Positions 16,074-26,427 of a stretch of DNA of 64,000 nt are shown here, piece by piece. Source of the stretch: Streptomyces sp. TSRI0281 (lineage in GTDB: Bacteria; Actinomycetota; Actinomycetes; Streptomycetales; Streptomycetaceae); assembly GCF_001905125.1 (NCBI RefSeq), contig NZ_LWLE01000038.1, forward strand, positions 1-64,000, read 5' to 3'. The stretch's first letter is position 1; every line of letters starts with the position of its first letter. The notes below the pieces were generated by a model that ran no database searches, was not told where the DNA came from, and was given only the letters and a program-made list of their open reading frames with translations. The position numbers and the translations under genes were made by a program.

Positions 16074-17871
16074 CCACGTACGCCCCGCTGGCCGTCAGCC
16101 GCAGTGCCGTGTCGATGAGCGGCACATGGCTGAACGCCTGTGGGAAGTTCCCCACCTGGCGCTGGAGTCGCGAGTCCCATTCCTCGGCCAGCAGGCCCAG
16201 GTCGTTGCGCAGGGACAGCAGCTTCTCGAAGAGCTGGCGGGCCTCGTCGACCCGGCCGATCATCGCGAGGTCGTCGGCCAGCCAGAACGAGCAGGCCAGG
16301 AACGCGCCCTCGTCGCCCTCCAGACCGTCCACGCCCGCGGCGTCCCCCGCCGTGGGGTAGCGCAGGACGAAGCCGTCCTCCGTGGACAGCTCACGCTGGA
16401 TCGCCTCGATCGTGCCGATGACCCGCTTGTCGTCCGGCGGCAGGAAGCCCATCTGCGGAATCAGCAGCAAGGACGCGTCGAGCTCCTTCGACCCGTACGA
16501 CTGGGTGAAGGTATTGCGTTCCTTGTCGTAGCCCTGTTCGCAGACGTCGCGGTGGATGTCGTCGCGCAGCTCGCGCCACCGCTCCAGCGGTCCTTCCACG
16601 TCCCCGGACTCGATCAGCTTGATCGTGCGGTCGACCGCGACCCAGGCCATCACCTTGGAGTGCACGAAGTGCCGGCGCGGCCCGCGTACCTCCCAGATGC
16701 CCTCGTCGGGCTCGAACCAGTGCTTCTCCAGGTACTCGATCAGCTTGAGCTGGAGGCCCATCGCGTAGTCGTTGCGGGTCAGCCCCGTCATATGCGCCAG
16801 GTGCAGCGCCTCGGTGACCTCGCCGTACACATCGAGCTGGAGCTGGTTCGCCGCGCCGTTGCCGACCCGGACAGGCCCGGAGTTCTCGTAGCCGGGCAGC
16901 CAGTCCAGCTCCGCCTCGCCCAGTTCCCGCTCACCCGCGATGCCGTACATGATCTGCAGGTTCTCCGGGTCGCCCGCCACCGCCCGCAGCAGCCACTCGC
17001 GCCAGGCGCGTGCCTCCTCGCGGTAGCCGGTGCGCAGCAGCGAGGAGAGAGTGATCGCGGCGTCGCGCAGCCAGGTGTAGCGGTAGTCCCAGTTCCGGAC
17101 GCCGCCGATCTCCTCGGGGAGCGAGGTGGTCGGCGCCGCCACGATGCCACCGGTCGGGGCATAGGTGAGGGCCTTGAGCGTGATCAGCGAGCGGACCACC
17201 GCCTCCCGATAAGGCCCGTGGTACGTACACTGATCAACCCACTCGCGCCAGAACAGCTCGGTCGCCTCCAGGGAACCCTCCGGGTCCGGGAGCGCGGGCG
17301 GCTGATGGTGCGAGGGCTGCCAGCTGATCGTGAACGCGATCCGGTCACCGGGTGCCACGGTGAAGTCGGAGTACGTGGTCAGGTTCTTGCCGTACGTCTC
17401 CGCCTCGGTGTCCAGCCAGACGGAATCCGGTCCCGCCACGGCGACGGTGCGGGAGTCGACCTTGTGCACCCAGGGTGTCACCCGGCCATAACTGAACCGC
17501 ATGCGCAGTTCCGAGCGCATCGGCACCCGGCCACTGACGCCCTCCACGATCCTGATGAGCTGCGGTGCGCCGTCACGCGGCGGCATGAAATCGGTCACGC
17601 GGACCGTGCCGCGCGGCGTGTCCCACTCCGATTCCAGGATGAGGGAGTCCCCGCGGTAGCGGCGCCGGTCCGCCGTCGGCGGCTCGGCTCCTTCCGCCCG
17701 CGCAGGACCCAGACGCCAGAAGCCGTGCTCCTCGGTGCCCAGCAGTCCTGCGAAGACGGCGTGCGAATCGAAGCGGGGCAGGCACAGCCAGTCAGCTGTG
17801 CCGTCCCGGCAGACCAGGGCGGCGGTCTGCATGTCTCCGATGAGTGCGTAATCCTCGATGCGCCCGGCCAC
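16069..17871 (-). CDS. Glycoside hydrolase family 15 (glucoamylase/trehalase-like)
   Basis: 600 residues. It opens GRIEDYALIGDMQTAALVCRDGTADWLCLPRFDS, the hallmark of the actinobacterial GH15 group, and continues to the (alpha/alpha)6 barrel with NWDYRYTWLRDAAI, …PDEGIWEVRG and WVAVDRTIKL. GH15 members hydrolyse terminal alpha-1,4-glucose or trehalose with two Glu residues; the second mycobacterial group cleaves trehalose. There is no signal peptide, so it acts in the cytoplasm. The start is the GTG at 17871, behind tggagacgcac; the open frame further upstream to 18423 is not used. It diverges from pyrG. Confidence 0.9.
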   Translation of the reverse strand: MAGRIEDYALIGDMQTAALVCRDGTADWLCLPRFDSHAVFAGLLGTEEHGFWRLGPARAEGAEPPTADRRRYRGDSLILESEWDTPRGTVRVTDFMPPRDGAPQLIRIVEGVSGRVPMRSELRMRFSYGRVTPWVHKVDSRTVAVAGPDSVWLDTEAETYGKNLTTYSDFTVAPGDRIAFTISWQPSHHQPPALPDPEGSLEATELFWREWVDQCTYHGPYREAVVRSLITLKALTYAPTGGIVAAPTTSLPEEIGGVRNWDYRYTWLRDAAITLSSLLRTGYREEARAWREWLLRAVAGDPENLQIMYGIAGERELGEAELDWLPGYENSGPVRVGNGAANQLQLDVYGEVTEALHLAHMTGLTRNDYAMGLQLKLIEYLEKHWFEPDEGIWEVRGPRRHFVHSKVMAWVAVDRTIKLIESGDVEGPLERWRELRDDIHRDVCEQGYDKERNTFTQSYGSKELDASLLLIPQMGFLPPDDKRVIGTIEAIQRELSTEDGFVLRYPTAGDAAGVDGLEGDEGAFLACSFWLADDLAMIGRVDEARQLFEKLLSLRNDLGLLAEEWDSRLQRQVGNFPQAFSHVPLIDTALRLTASGAYVG

Positions 17872-18295
17872 GTGCGTCTCCAGTCGAACGGCCTTGTCGC
17901 CCCTCAGGGCTCTTACTGCGGGTTCAAGGGGGTCGTAGAACCGACGAGCTCCTGCACCGGTGAGCGGGCTGGGGTGGTGCCGCTGGCAGGCCGGCTCGGC
18001 AGCGAATGTTTGAGCAGGATACGACGCACCAGCAAGATCCGCGCGACGGTCTTCGCAATACGTCTGAGCCGAACGGGTGGGACGTGAAACCAGTGCGGTG
18101 AACTTGTGATGCCCGTGTGAGGGGTGTGGCCGGAAGCAGCCTCCCGCCGTCGCTGTTACCCTGGTAGCCCGTGGACCGGTGGTCGTTCGCGACAGCGGAC
18201 GAGGCCCCCGAACCGCAGCGACGGCACCTCCGGATTCTCCGGTTCGGCAGCCGGTACGCACCTCATCATCGCGACCACGGGAGCCCCCTTTGGCT
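17872..18295. other. Intergenic region between divergent GH15 and pyrG genes
   Basis: About 420 nt without a credible gene. It should contain the GH15 promoter (minus) and the pyrG leader and promoter (plus). I see no convincing -35/-10 pair, tRNA or strong hairpin; the stretch 18001-18130 has less G+C than its flanks. Confidence 0.5.
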
Positions 18296-19960
<1,665 letters not shown>

Positions 19961-19980
19961 CACCGAGGCATTACGGTTGG

Positions 19981-20018
19981 CCGGGGTACGGATCCTTCAG
20001 GGATGCGTACCCCGGTTT
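19981..20018 (+). terminator. Terminator or attenuator between pyrG and the Nudix gene
   Basis: Arms ccggggtacg (19981-19990) and cgtaccccgg (20006-20015) pair perfectly. An inner atcc/ggat pair (19992-19995 with 20001-20004) extends the stem and TTT follows. It ends only 25 nt before the Nudix ATG, leaving the Nudix ribosome-binding site just outside the structure. Confidence 0.75.
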
Positions 20019-20042
20019 CTGTTTGTTCGTGGGAGGACGTAC

Positions 20043-20669
20043 ATGGGTTTCCAGGACACGCCCGAGGAGTGGCAGGTCACCGCGACGGTGACCCCCTTCA
20101 CCGGTAAGAAGACCAGCGTCCGCACCGACGACGTGGTGATGCCGGACGGCACCGTCGCGCGCCGCGACTACCAGGTCCACCCCGGTTCCGTCGCCGTGCT
20201 CGCCATCGACGAGGAGGACCGCGTCCTCGTCCTGCGGCAGTACCGGCACCCGGTGCGCCACAAGCTCTGGGAGATTCCCGCCGGGCTGCTCGACATCCCC
20301 GGCGAGAACCCGCTGCACGCGGCCCAGCGCGAGCTGTACGAGGAGGCGCACGTCAAGGCCGAGGAGTGGCGGGTGCTGACGGACATCTACACCACGCCCG
20401 GCGGCTGCGACGAGGCCGTACGCGTCTTCCTCGCCCGGAACCTCTCCGAGGCCGAGGGCGAGCGGTACGCGGTCTCCGAGGAGGAGGCCGACATGGAGCA
20501 GGCCCGGGTGCCGCTGACGGAGCTGGTACGCGCAGTGCTCGCCGGGGATCTGCACAACTCCTGTCTGGTGGTGGGCGTACTCGCGCTCACCGCGGCGCTC
20601 GCGGGCGAGGGAGTGGACTCGCTGCGCCCGGCCGAGGCGCCCTGGCCCGCCCGGCCGTTCGAGGCCTGA
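20043..20669 (+). CDS. Nudix hydrolase, ADP-ribose pyrophosphatase type
   Basis: 208 residues. RQYRHPVRHKLWEIPAGLLDIPGENPL and AAQRELYEEAHV form the Nudix region. Compared with GX5EX7REUXEEXGU it carries one extra residue before the first Glu and a His in place of the final Gly; the REL..EE core is intact. ADPRase-type enzymes split ADP-ribose to AMP and ribose 5-phosphate. Start ATG behind a gggaggacgtac site. It is separated from pyrG by a hairpin and may be read through from it. Confidence 0.9.
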   Translation: MGFQDTPEEWQVTATVTPFTGKKTSVRTDDVVMPDGTVARRDYQVHPGSVAVLAIDEEDRVLVLRQYRHPVRHKLWEIPAGLLDIPGENPLHAAQRELYEEAHVKAEEWRVLTDIYTTPGGCDEAVRVFLARNLSEAEGERYAVSEEEADMEQARVPLTELVRAVLAGDLHNSCLVVGVLALTAALAGEGVDSLRPAEAPWPARPFEA

Positions 20670-20705
20670 CGGCCATCGGGTCCACCGCTTTCCGGGGTCC
20701 CCGGT

Positions 20706-20800
20706 CGGACGATCATAAAAAACGCTGATCCGATCGGGGGACCTTCCCGCCCTGCTCCGCCATGATCGTCCGCACCCCTGAACTACGCTCGGAAGGTCCC
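20706..20800. promoter_or_regulatory. Two interleaved inverted repeats upstream of the NB-ARC/TPR gene
   Basis: Repeat A: cggacgatcat (20706-20716) with atgatcgtccg (20762-20772). Repeat B: gggaccttcc (20738-20747) with ggaaggtccc (20791-20800). Both are perfect and they interlock A-B-A'-B', so they cannot form ordinary nested hairpins. In RNA this is a pseudoknot or two exclusive stems; in DNA it could be two operators sharing a loop. An AT-rich ataaaaaac run follows the first arm. The gene starts at 20849. Confidence 0.6.
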
Positions 20801-20848
20801 GACCGGAGTTCCGGCGGGCACCGCGTGCAGCGAAGTGGAGCGTGGCTC

Positions 20849-22915
20849 GTGACGGATCAGGCGGTGGACACCAGCGGCCCGGCCCGGACTGCGGGGACCG
20901 AGGAGCCGTCCGGCGCCGCCCCACCCCAATTCTTCGGCCGGGAACGTGAGTTGAAGGCCCTGCGGGCCGACATCGAGCGGGCCGGGCTGGACACGCTGGC
21001 CGGCCGCAAGACCCCACGCGCCCGGGTCCTGCTGATCGCCGGACGCCCCGGCTCCGGCCGCAGCGCACTCGCCGCGGAGCTCGCACGACGGCTCGTGGGG
21101 ACCGGCGACTACCCCGACGGTGTGCTCCGTGCCGGGCTCACCGACCCCGGCGGCGAACGCGTGCCCACCGAGCGCACCGCCCGCGACATCCTCGACCTGC
21201 TCGATGTGCCCGCCCCGCCCGGCGCCGATCAGGACGAACTCTCCGAGATGGTGCGCGAGGCCCTCGCCGTACGCCGGGTCCTGCTGCTGCTCGATGACGC
21301 GGTGGACGCCGAACAGGTGGACCCGCTGCTCCCCGACAGCCCGGACTGTCTGGTCGTCGCCACCGCGACGGGCCCGCTGACCGGCATCCCCGACGTGCGC
21401 CCCTGCACCATCGGCGGGCTCGACGTGGGCTCCGCCGTACGGCTGCTCGGCAGCCTGATCGGCCAGGTCCGCATCACCGTCGACCCGTTGACCGCGGAGA
21501 CCCTCTCCGAGGAGTGCGGGGGGCAGCCCGCGGCCCTCGTCCTGATCGGTGGCTGGCTCGCCGCCCGCCCGGGGGCCTCGGTCGCCGATGTCGCCAAGCG
21601 GCTGCACACCCTGCCGGAGACCGGTGACCAACAGCCCGCGGGCGCCCGCCCGTTGTCCCGGGCCTTCCGGCTGATCCACGACTCCCTCCCGCAGGCCGCC
21701 GCCCGGATACTGCGCCTTCTCGCACTCGCGCCCGCCGGGCTCGCCGACGCCCACACCGCCTCCGCGCTGGCCGGCTGCTCGGTGCCCGCCGCCCAGTCGA
21801 CCCTGGACGACTTCGTGAAGCTGGGGCTGCTGCGGACGAACGGTGCGGCGCAGCCCCAGTACGAGGTTCCCGGCTGCCTCGCGCCCTTGCTGCGGGCCCT
21901 GTTGGAGGACCGCGACCGACCGGCCGAGATCCAGCTGGCCAGGGCTCGGATGCTGGAGCGGACCGTGCGCAGGCTCCAGTCCTGCCGGGCGATCACCGAG
22001 CCGGAGGGCTCCGCCGCCCGCCGCAAGCTCGCCGGACTGCCCCGCTCGCTGCGCTTCCCCAACGCGGAGGAGGCCGCCGCATGGCTGCGGGTCCGCCAGC
22101 CCGCCCTGCTCGCCTCGGCCCGGATCGCCGTCGAGGACGGTGAACTGGACACCCTGGCACGGAGGTTGGTGGCCGCGCTGGTGCGGGCACTGGCGGCGCA
22201 CCGGGGCACCGAGGCCGCCGCGCCCGAGCTGTACGGGCTGCACGGCCTGGTCCTGGATGTGGCCGAGCGCCGCGAGCTGCCCCGGGAGCGGGCCGCCGCG
22301 CTGCTCAACCTCGCCGATCTGGACGCCAGGACCGGCCGCACCGAGGAGGCGCTGGCCCGCTACCGGGCCGCGCTGGACGCGGGCCGCGAGGCGAAGGACC
22401 TGTACGCGACCGGCCGCGCGATGGAATCCGTAGGCGGCGCCTACGCCGAGCTCGGGGACTTCCACCGGGCCTCCGACTGGTACGGCCGGGCGCTCGCCCA
22501 GCGCCTGACCCAGGGCGAGCGGGCGGACGAGGCGCGGCTGTACGGGCGCCTCGGCGCCGTCCACACGTACGCCGGGCGCTACGGGGAGGCCCTGCGGAAC
22601 TGGCGGGCGGCGGCGTCCGGCTATCGCAGGCTCGGTGACCTGCCCGCCCAGGCGCGGGCGCTCAGCGAGGCGGCGCGGGTGCAGGAGTACGCGGGGCGCC
22701 CGCAGGACTCGCTGCACACCTGCCGGGAGGCCGTCGAGCTGGCCCGGCGGGCCGAGGACGTGCGGCTTCAGGCGGCGCTCCAGCTCAGGCTGGCCGACAC
22801 GCTGGACCGGCTCGGAGACCCGGCGGCGGCCGGGTTGCACCGGGGTGCGGCCGACAGATTGCTGGGTGAGGAGGGTTCTGCCTACGAAATCCGTAGTGCC
22901 GCGACTGAAAATTAA
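20849..22915 (+). CDS. NB-ARC/TPR ATPase, AfsR-like without DNA-binding domain
   Basis: 688 residues. After ~35 variable residues comes FFGRERELKALRADI, a P-loop GRPGSGRS at residues 63-72 and a Walker B-like VLLLLDDAVDAEQ, the STAND/NB-ARC arrangement of AfsR-type regulators. A helical middle follows and then tetratricopeptide-like repeats from about residue 485 (ALLNLADLDARTGRTEEALARYRAALDAGREAKDLYATGRAMESVGGAY is read in two repeats). No winged helix or BTAD domain precedes the ATPase, unlike AfsR. GTG at 20849 is chosen because tggag precedes it. It is probably a signalling or scaffolding ATPase; the partner is unknown. Confidence 0.8.
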   Translation: MTDQAVDTSGPARTAGTEEPSGAAPPQFFGRERELKALRADIERAGLDTLAGRKTPRARVLLIAGRPGSGRSALAAELARRLVGTGDYPDGVLRAGLTDPGGERVPTERTARDILDLLDVPAPPGADQDELSEMVREALAVRRVLLLLDDAVDAEQVDPLLPDSPDCLVVATATGPLTGIPDVRPCTIGGLDVGSAVRLLGSLIGQVRITVDPLTAETLSEECGGQPAALVLIGGWLAARPGASVADVAKRLHTLPETGDQQPAGARPLSRAFRLIHDSLPQAAARILRLLALAPAGLADAHTASALAGCSVPAAQSTLDDFVKLGLLRTNGAAQPQYEVPGCLAPLLRALLEDRDRPAEIQLARARMLERTVRRLQSCRAITEPEGSAARRKLAGLPRSLRFPNAEEAAAWLRVRQPALLASARIAVEDGELDTLARRLVAALVRALAAHRGTEAAAPELYGLHGLVLDVAERRELPRERAAALLNLADLDARTGRTEEALARYRAALDAGREAKDLYATGRAMESVGGAYAELGDFHRASDWYGRALAQRLTQGERADEARLYGRLGAVHTYAGRYGEALRNWRAAASGYRRLGDLPAQARALSEAARVQEYAGRPQDSLHTCREAVELARRAEDVRLQAALQLRLADTLDRLGDPAAAGLHRGAADRLLGEEGSAYEIRSAATEN

Positions 22916-23049
22916 TGCTTTGTAAGGCTAGACAGCGCGAAGTCCTTCATTAGACTGGCTCTGCCGCGTTCCTTCGTGGCGTCTCCATTTATGCTGCGTA
23001 TATCCGGGTATGTCCACTTCTGCCCTGGTAACCCTCCGAGCCAAGGACC

Positions 23050-24174
23050 GTGATCGACGTGAAGGTCGGCATCCCCCGCGAAGTCAAGAACAACGAGTTC
23101 CGGGTGGCGATCACCCCTGCCGGAGTGCATGAGCTCGTCCGCCACGGCCACCAGGTCCTCGTCGAGCGGAACGCCGGTGCGGGTTCCTCCATCACGGACG
23201 AGGAGTACGTCGCCGCGGGGGCGCGGATCCTGCCCACCGCCGACGAGGTGTGGGCCGCCGCCGATCTGCTGCTGAAGGTCAAGGAGCCGGTCGCCGAGGA
23301 GTACCACCGCCTGCGCAAGGGGCAGACGCTCTTCACGTACCTCCACCTCGCCGCCTCCCGCGAGTGCACGGACGCGCTGCTGGAGTCCGGCACCACCGCC
23401 ATCGCGTACGAGACGGTCGAGACCGCCAACCGCGCGCTCCCGCTGCTCGCCCCGATGTCCGAGGTCGCGGGCCGGCTGGCCCCGCAGGTCGGCGCGTACC
23501 ACCTGATGCGCTCGGTCGGCGGCCGCGGTGTGCTGCCGGGCGGTGTCCCCGGCACGGCGGCCGGCAAGGCCGTGGTCATCGGCGGTGGCGTCTCCGGCTG
23601 GAACGCCACGCAGATCGCCGTCGGTCTCGGCTTCCACGTGACGCTGCTCGACAAGGACATCAACAAGCTGCGCGAGGCCGACAAGATCTTCGGCACCAAG
23701 GTGCAGACGGTCGTCTCCAACGCCTTCGAGCTGGAGAAGGCGGTCGTCGAGGCGGACCTCGTCGTCGGTGCCGTGCTGATCCCCGGCGCGAAGGCCCCGA
23801 AGCTGGTCACCAACGAGCTCGTCGCCAAGATGAAGCCCGGAAGTGTACTTGTCGACATTGCAATTGATCAGGGCGGTTGCTTCGAGGACTCGCATCCGAC
23901 GACGCACGCCGAGCCGATCTTCATGGTCCACAACTCGGTCTTCTACTGCGTCGCGAACATGCCGGGCGCCGTGCCGAACACCTCGACGTACGCCCTCACC
24001 AACGCCACGCTGCCGTACATCGTGGAGCTCGCGAACCGTGGCTGGGCCGACGCGCTGCGCCGCGACGCCGCACTCGCCAAGGGGCTCAACACCCATGACG
24101 GGCAGGTCGTTTACCGTGAGGTGGCCGAGGCGCACGGGCTCGCGCACGTCGAGCTGAGCACCCTTCTCGGCTGA
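23050..24174 (+). CDS. ald: Alanine dehydrogenase
   Basis: 374 residues. It interconverts L-alanine and pyruvate with NAD and ammonia. KVGIPREVKNNEFRVAITPAGV at the N-terminus, LLKVKEPVAEEY, TYLHLAAS, the nucleotide motif VIGGGVSGWNA and VDIAIDQGGC are all family hallmarks. The GTG at 23050 opens the frame; a GTG at 23059 (giving M-KVGIP) has better spacing to aagga at 23043 and may be the real start. The gene stands alone, behind a stretch of unusually low G+C for this genome (22916-23040), and is followed by a strong terminator. Confidence 0.95.
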   Translation: MIDVKVGIPREVKNNEFRVAITPAGVHELVRHGHQVLVERNAGAGSSITDEEYVAAGARILPTADEVWAAADLLLKVKEPVAEEYHRLRKGQTLFTYLHLAASRECTDALLESGTTAIAYETVETANRALPLLAPMSEVAGRLAPQVGAYHLMRSVGGRGVLPGGVPGTAAGKAVVIGGGVSGWNATQIAVGLGFHVTLLDKDINKLREADKIFGTKVQTVVSNAFELEKAVVEADLVVGAVLIPGAKAPKLVTNELVAKMKPGSVLVDIAIDQGGCFEDSHPTTHAEPIFMVHNSVFYCVANMPGAVPNTSTYALTNATLPYIVELANRGWADALRRDAALAKGLNTHDGQVVYREVAEAHGLAHVELSTLLG

Positions 24175-24201
24175 CGGGTCAACGCCTTCCGTCAACCTCG
24201 T

Positions 24202-24242
24202 ACGTCCGGCCGGACCTTGCCGAGCAAGGTCCGGCCGGACGT
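24202..24242 (+). terminator. Terminator after alanine dehydrogenase
   Basis: Perfect 18-bp stem, arms 24202-24219 and 24225-24242, loop ccgag. It has no T tract, as is common for terminators in this genus. It lies 27 nt after the ald stop. Confidence 0.85.
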
Positions 24243-24395
24243 GTATCGGGTCCGGTGGGGGCCTTGCGCAACTCGTCTCGAAGGTAACTCTTTACCCGTT
24301 TCGTGCAGCGGCGAAATGTGCGCCTTGCTCGCTGTGCACCCTTGACAGGGCGGTGTTCGATTGCCGACACATCGGGCCGGGTCCGGCGGATTGTG

Positions 24396-24425
24396 TTGCT
24401 GCGGACCGGTGACACGCCATAGAGT
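24396..24425 (+). promoter_or_regulatory. Candidate promoter for the parA-scpAB operon
   Basis: TTGCTG (24396-24401), 18-nt spacer, TAGAGT (24420-24425), followed 57 nt later by the strong aaggagg site of the parA gene. This fits the Streptomyces vegetative promoter pattern. The remaining intergenic region (24243-24395) shows nothing else I can name. Confidence 0.5.
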
Positions 24426-24500
24426 CGCCAATCGTCGGCATGGTGCCACGCTGACCTATCGATAAGTTTCCTGGTCACGTCCAAGGAGGTAAGACGACTT

Positions 24501-25661
24501 GTGAATGAGTCGACATTTACTCCCGGGGGTGGTCAACCAGGGATGCCTGCACGGGGTCAGGGCCCGATCGGGCTCCAAGCTGTCGGCTCCGTAGCTGTCC
24601 GCACCTTCACCACCCAACAGCACATGACGACAGCCCCCCAGATGATGGACGGCCTACACGTGAACGCCATGGCCGGCAACGAGAGTGGCCGGGACACCGC
24701 CCACTTCGCCGACTTCGCCGAGGTGCCCGAGGGGCACTTCTACGACCCCGACGCCGAGTACGAGCCCGACCCGGAGTACGCGGCCACCCTCGCGCCCGAC
24801 GCCGCGCGCCAGCGCCGCGAGCGGATCGGCCCGACCGGGCGGCCCCTGCCGTACTTCCCGATTCCGGGCCCGTTGACCGATCACGGCCCCGCGAAGATCA
24901 TCGCGATGTGCAACCAGAAGGGCGGCGTCGGCAAGACCACGTCGACCATCAACCTGGGTGCGGCACTCGCGGAGTACGGACGACGCGTCCTGCTCGTCGA
25001 CTTCGACCCGCAGGGTGCCCTGTCGGTCGGCCTCGGGGTCAACCCGATGGAGCTCGACCTCACGGTCTACAACCTGCTCATGGAGCGGGGCATGTCGGCC
25101 GACGAGGTCCTGCTGAAGACCGCCGTACCCAACATGGACCTGCTGCCCAGCAACATCGACCTCTCGGCCGCCGAGGTGCAGCTGGTCAGCGAGGTGGCCC
25201 GGGAGTCGACCCTCCAGCGCGCCCTGAAGCCGCTGATGGCCGACTACGACTACATCGTGATCGACTGTCAGCCCTCGCTCGGCCTGCTGACCGTGAACGC
25301 CCTGACGGCGGCCCACAGGGTCATAGTGCCGCTCGAATGCGAGTTCTTCGCGCTGCGCGGAGTGGCGCTGCTCACCGAGACCATCGAGAAGGTCCAGGAG
25401 CGGCTCAACCCGGAACTGGAGCTCGACGGCATCCTCGCCACCATGTACGACTCCCGTACGGTGCACAGCCGCGAGGTCCTCGCGCGGGTCGTCGAGGCGT
25501 TCGACGACCACGTCTACCACACGGTCATCGGGCGCACGGTGCGCTTCCCGGAGACCACGGTCGCCGGTGAACCCATCACCACGTACGCCTCCAACTCGGT
25601 CGGTGCCGCCGCCTATCGACAGCTCGCCAGGGAGGTGCTCGCCCGGTGTCACGCCGAGTGA
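24501..25661 (+). CDS. ParA/Soj-family ATPase
   Basis: 386 residues. The deviant Walker A KGGVGKTTSTINLG (about residues 139-152), VDFDPQGALSVGLG, DYIVIDCQPSLGLLTVNAL (Walker B) and ECEFFALRGVALL place it in the chromosome/plasmid-segregation ParA family. A 130-residue N-terminal extension rich in Gly, Met and Asp/Glu is unusual for ParA and looks disordered. GTG start behind aaggaggt. It is the first gene of a string leading into scpA and scpB. It is not accompanied by a ParB here, so it is not the oriC-linked copy; its role in segregation or condensation is inferred from context. Confidence 0.9.
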   Translation: MNESTFTPGGGQPGMPARGQGPIGLQAVGSVAVRTFTTQQHMTTAPQMMDGLHVNAMAGNESGRDTAHFADFAEVPEGHFYDPDAEYEPDPEYAATLAPDAARQRRERIGPTGRPLPYFPIPGPLTDHGPAKIIAMCNQKGGVGKTTSTINLGAALAEYGRRVLLVDFDPQGALSVGLGVNPMELDLTVYNLLMERGMSADEVLLKTAVPNMDLLPSNIDLSAAEVQLVSEVARESTLQRALKPLMADYDYIVIDCQPSLGLLTVNALTAAHRVIVPLECEFFALRGVALLTETIEKVQERLNPELELDGILATMYDSRTVHSREVLARVVEAFDDHVYHTVIGRTVRFPETTVAGEPITTYASNSVGAAAYRQLAREVLARCHAE

Positions 25662-26272
25662 GTCTGCCGGGGGCCGACGAACTGTTCCGCACCACCGGTG
25701 GGATGGGGCTCCAGGCGTCGTCCCCCGCGGAGCGGCGACGCAAGGCGAACGCCGAGGGGCGGGTGCCCGCACCGGCGGGGGAGGGCGATCCCGCGACGGG
25801 CGCGTCCGCTCCGGACGGTTCCGGCGGCGGTTCGGCCGACCGGTCCGCGGCCCGTGCCCGGGAGGAACACTCGGCGGCCGGTGCCGACGGAGGCGAATCG
25901 CGCAGCCGCGACGCCGAGGGCGACCGGTCCGCGGCGGGCGGCAGGGCCGTCCCCGGGTCCCGTTCCGCCCCACCGGCCCCTTCCGCCTCGCAGGAGCAGG
26001 GCCCCGCCGTCCAGCAGCAGCGCAGGCGCGGCGGCGGTCGTGGTGCCAATCGACGGCCCAGCGGCCGGGAGCGCCACGACGAGAAGATCACCGTCTATGT
26101 GTCGGCCGAGGAACTGATGGACCTCGAACACGCCCGTCTCGTCCTGCGCGGCGAGCACGGGCTCGCGGTCGACCGCGGGCGGATAGTGCGTGAGGCGGTC
26201 GCGGTGGTGCTGGCCGATCTGGAGTCCCGCGGCGACGCGAGCATCCTCGTACGGCGGCTGCGCGGCCGCTGA
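25646..26272 (+). CDS. Basic protein with C-terminal ribbon-helix-helix-like segment
   Basis: 208 residues. The first ~140 are low complexity (Ser, Ala, Gly, Arg, Gln). The C-terminus (KITVYVSAEELMDLEHARLVLRGEH…RIVREAVAVVLADLESRG) has one strand and two helices in the order of a ribbon-helix-helix DNA-binding fold. It overlaps the ParA gene by 16 nt; GTG 25646 has gggagg upstream, while GTGA at 25658 overlaps the ParA stop and is a possible alternative. A DNA-binding partner for the ParA is a reasonable guess, not a recognised family. Confidence 0.7.
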   Translation: MSRRVSLPGADELFRTTGGMGLQASSPAERRRKANAEGRVPAPAGEGDPATGASAPDGSGGGSADRSAARAREEHSAAGADGGESRSRDAEGDRSAAGGRAVPGSRSAPPAPSASQEQGPAVQQQRRRGGGRGANRRPSGRERHDEKITVYVSAEELMDLEHARLVLRGEHGLAVDRGRIVREAVAVVLADLESRGDASILVRRLRGR

Positions 26273-26427
26273 GCGGTGCGGCGCCGGTAGCCTGCCCGTC
26301 AGGGCCCGCGCCGACCGCCGGGCCCGGTCTCCACGCCGTGCGAGGACGGGGTCCCTCCGGGCCTCCCGTCCTCGCCCGTGCCGGGGCCGCCACCGCCCGC
26401 CCGTTCTCCCCGCACCCCTGGACCGCG

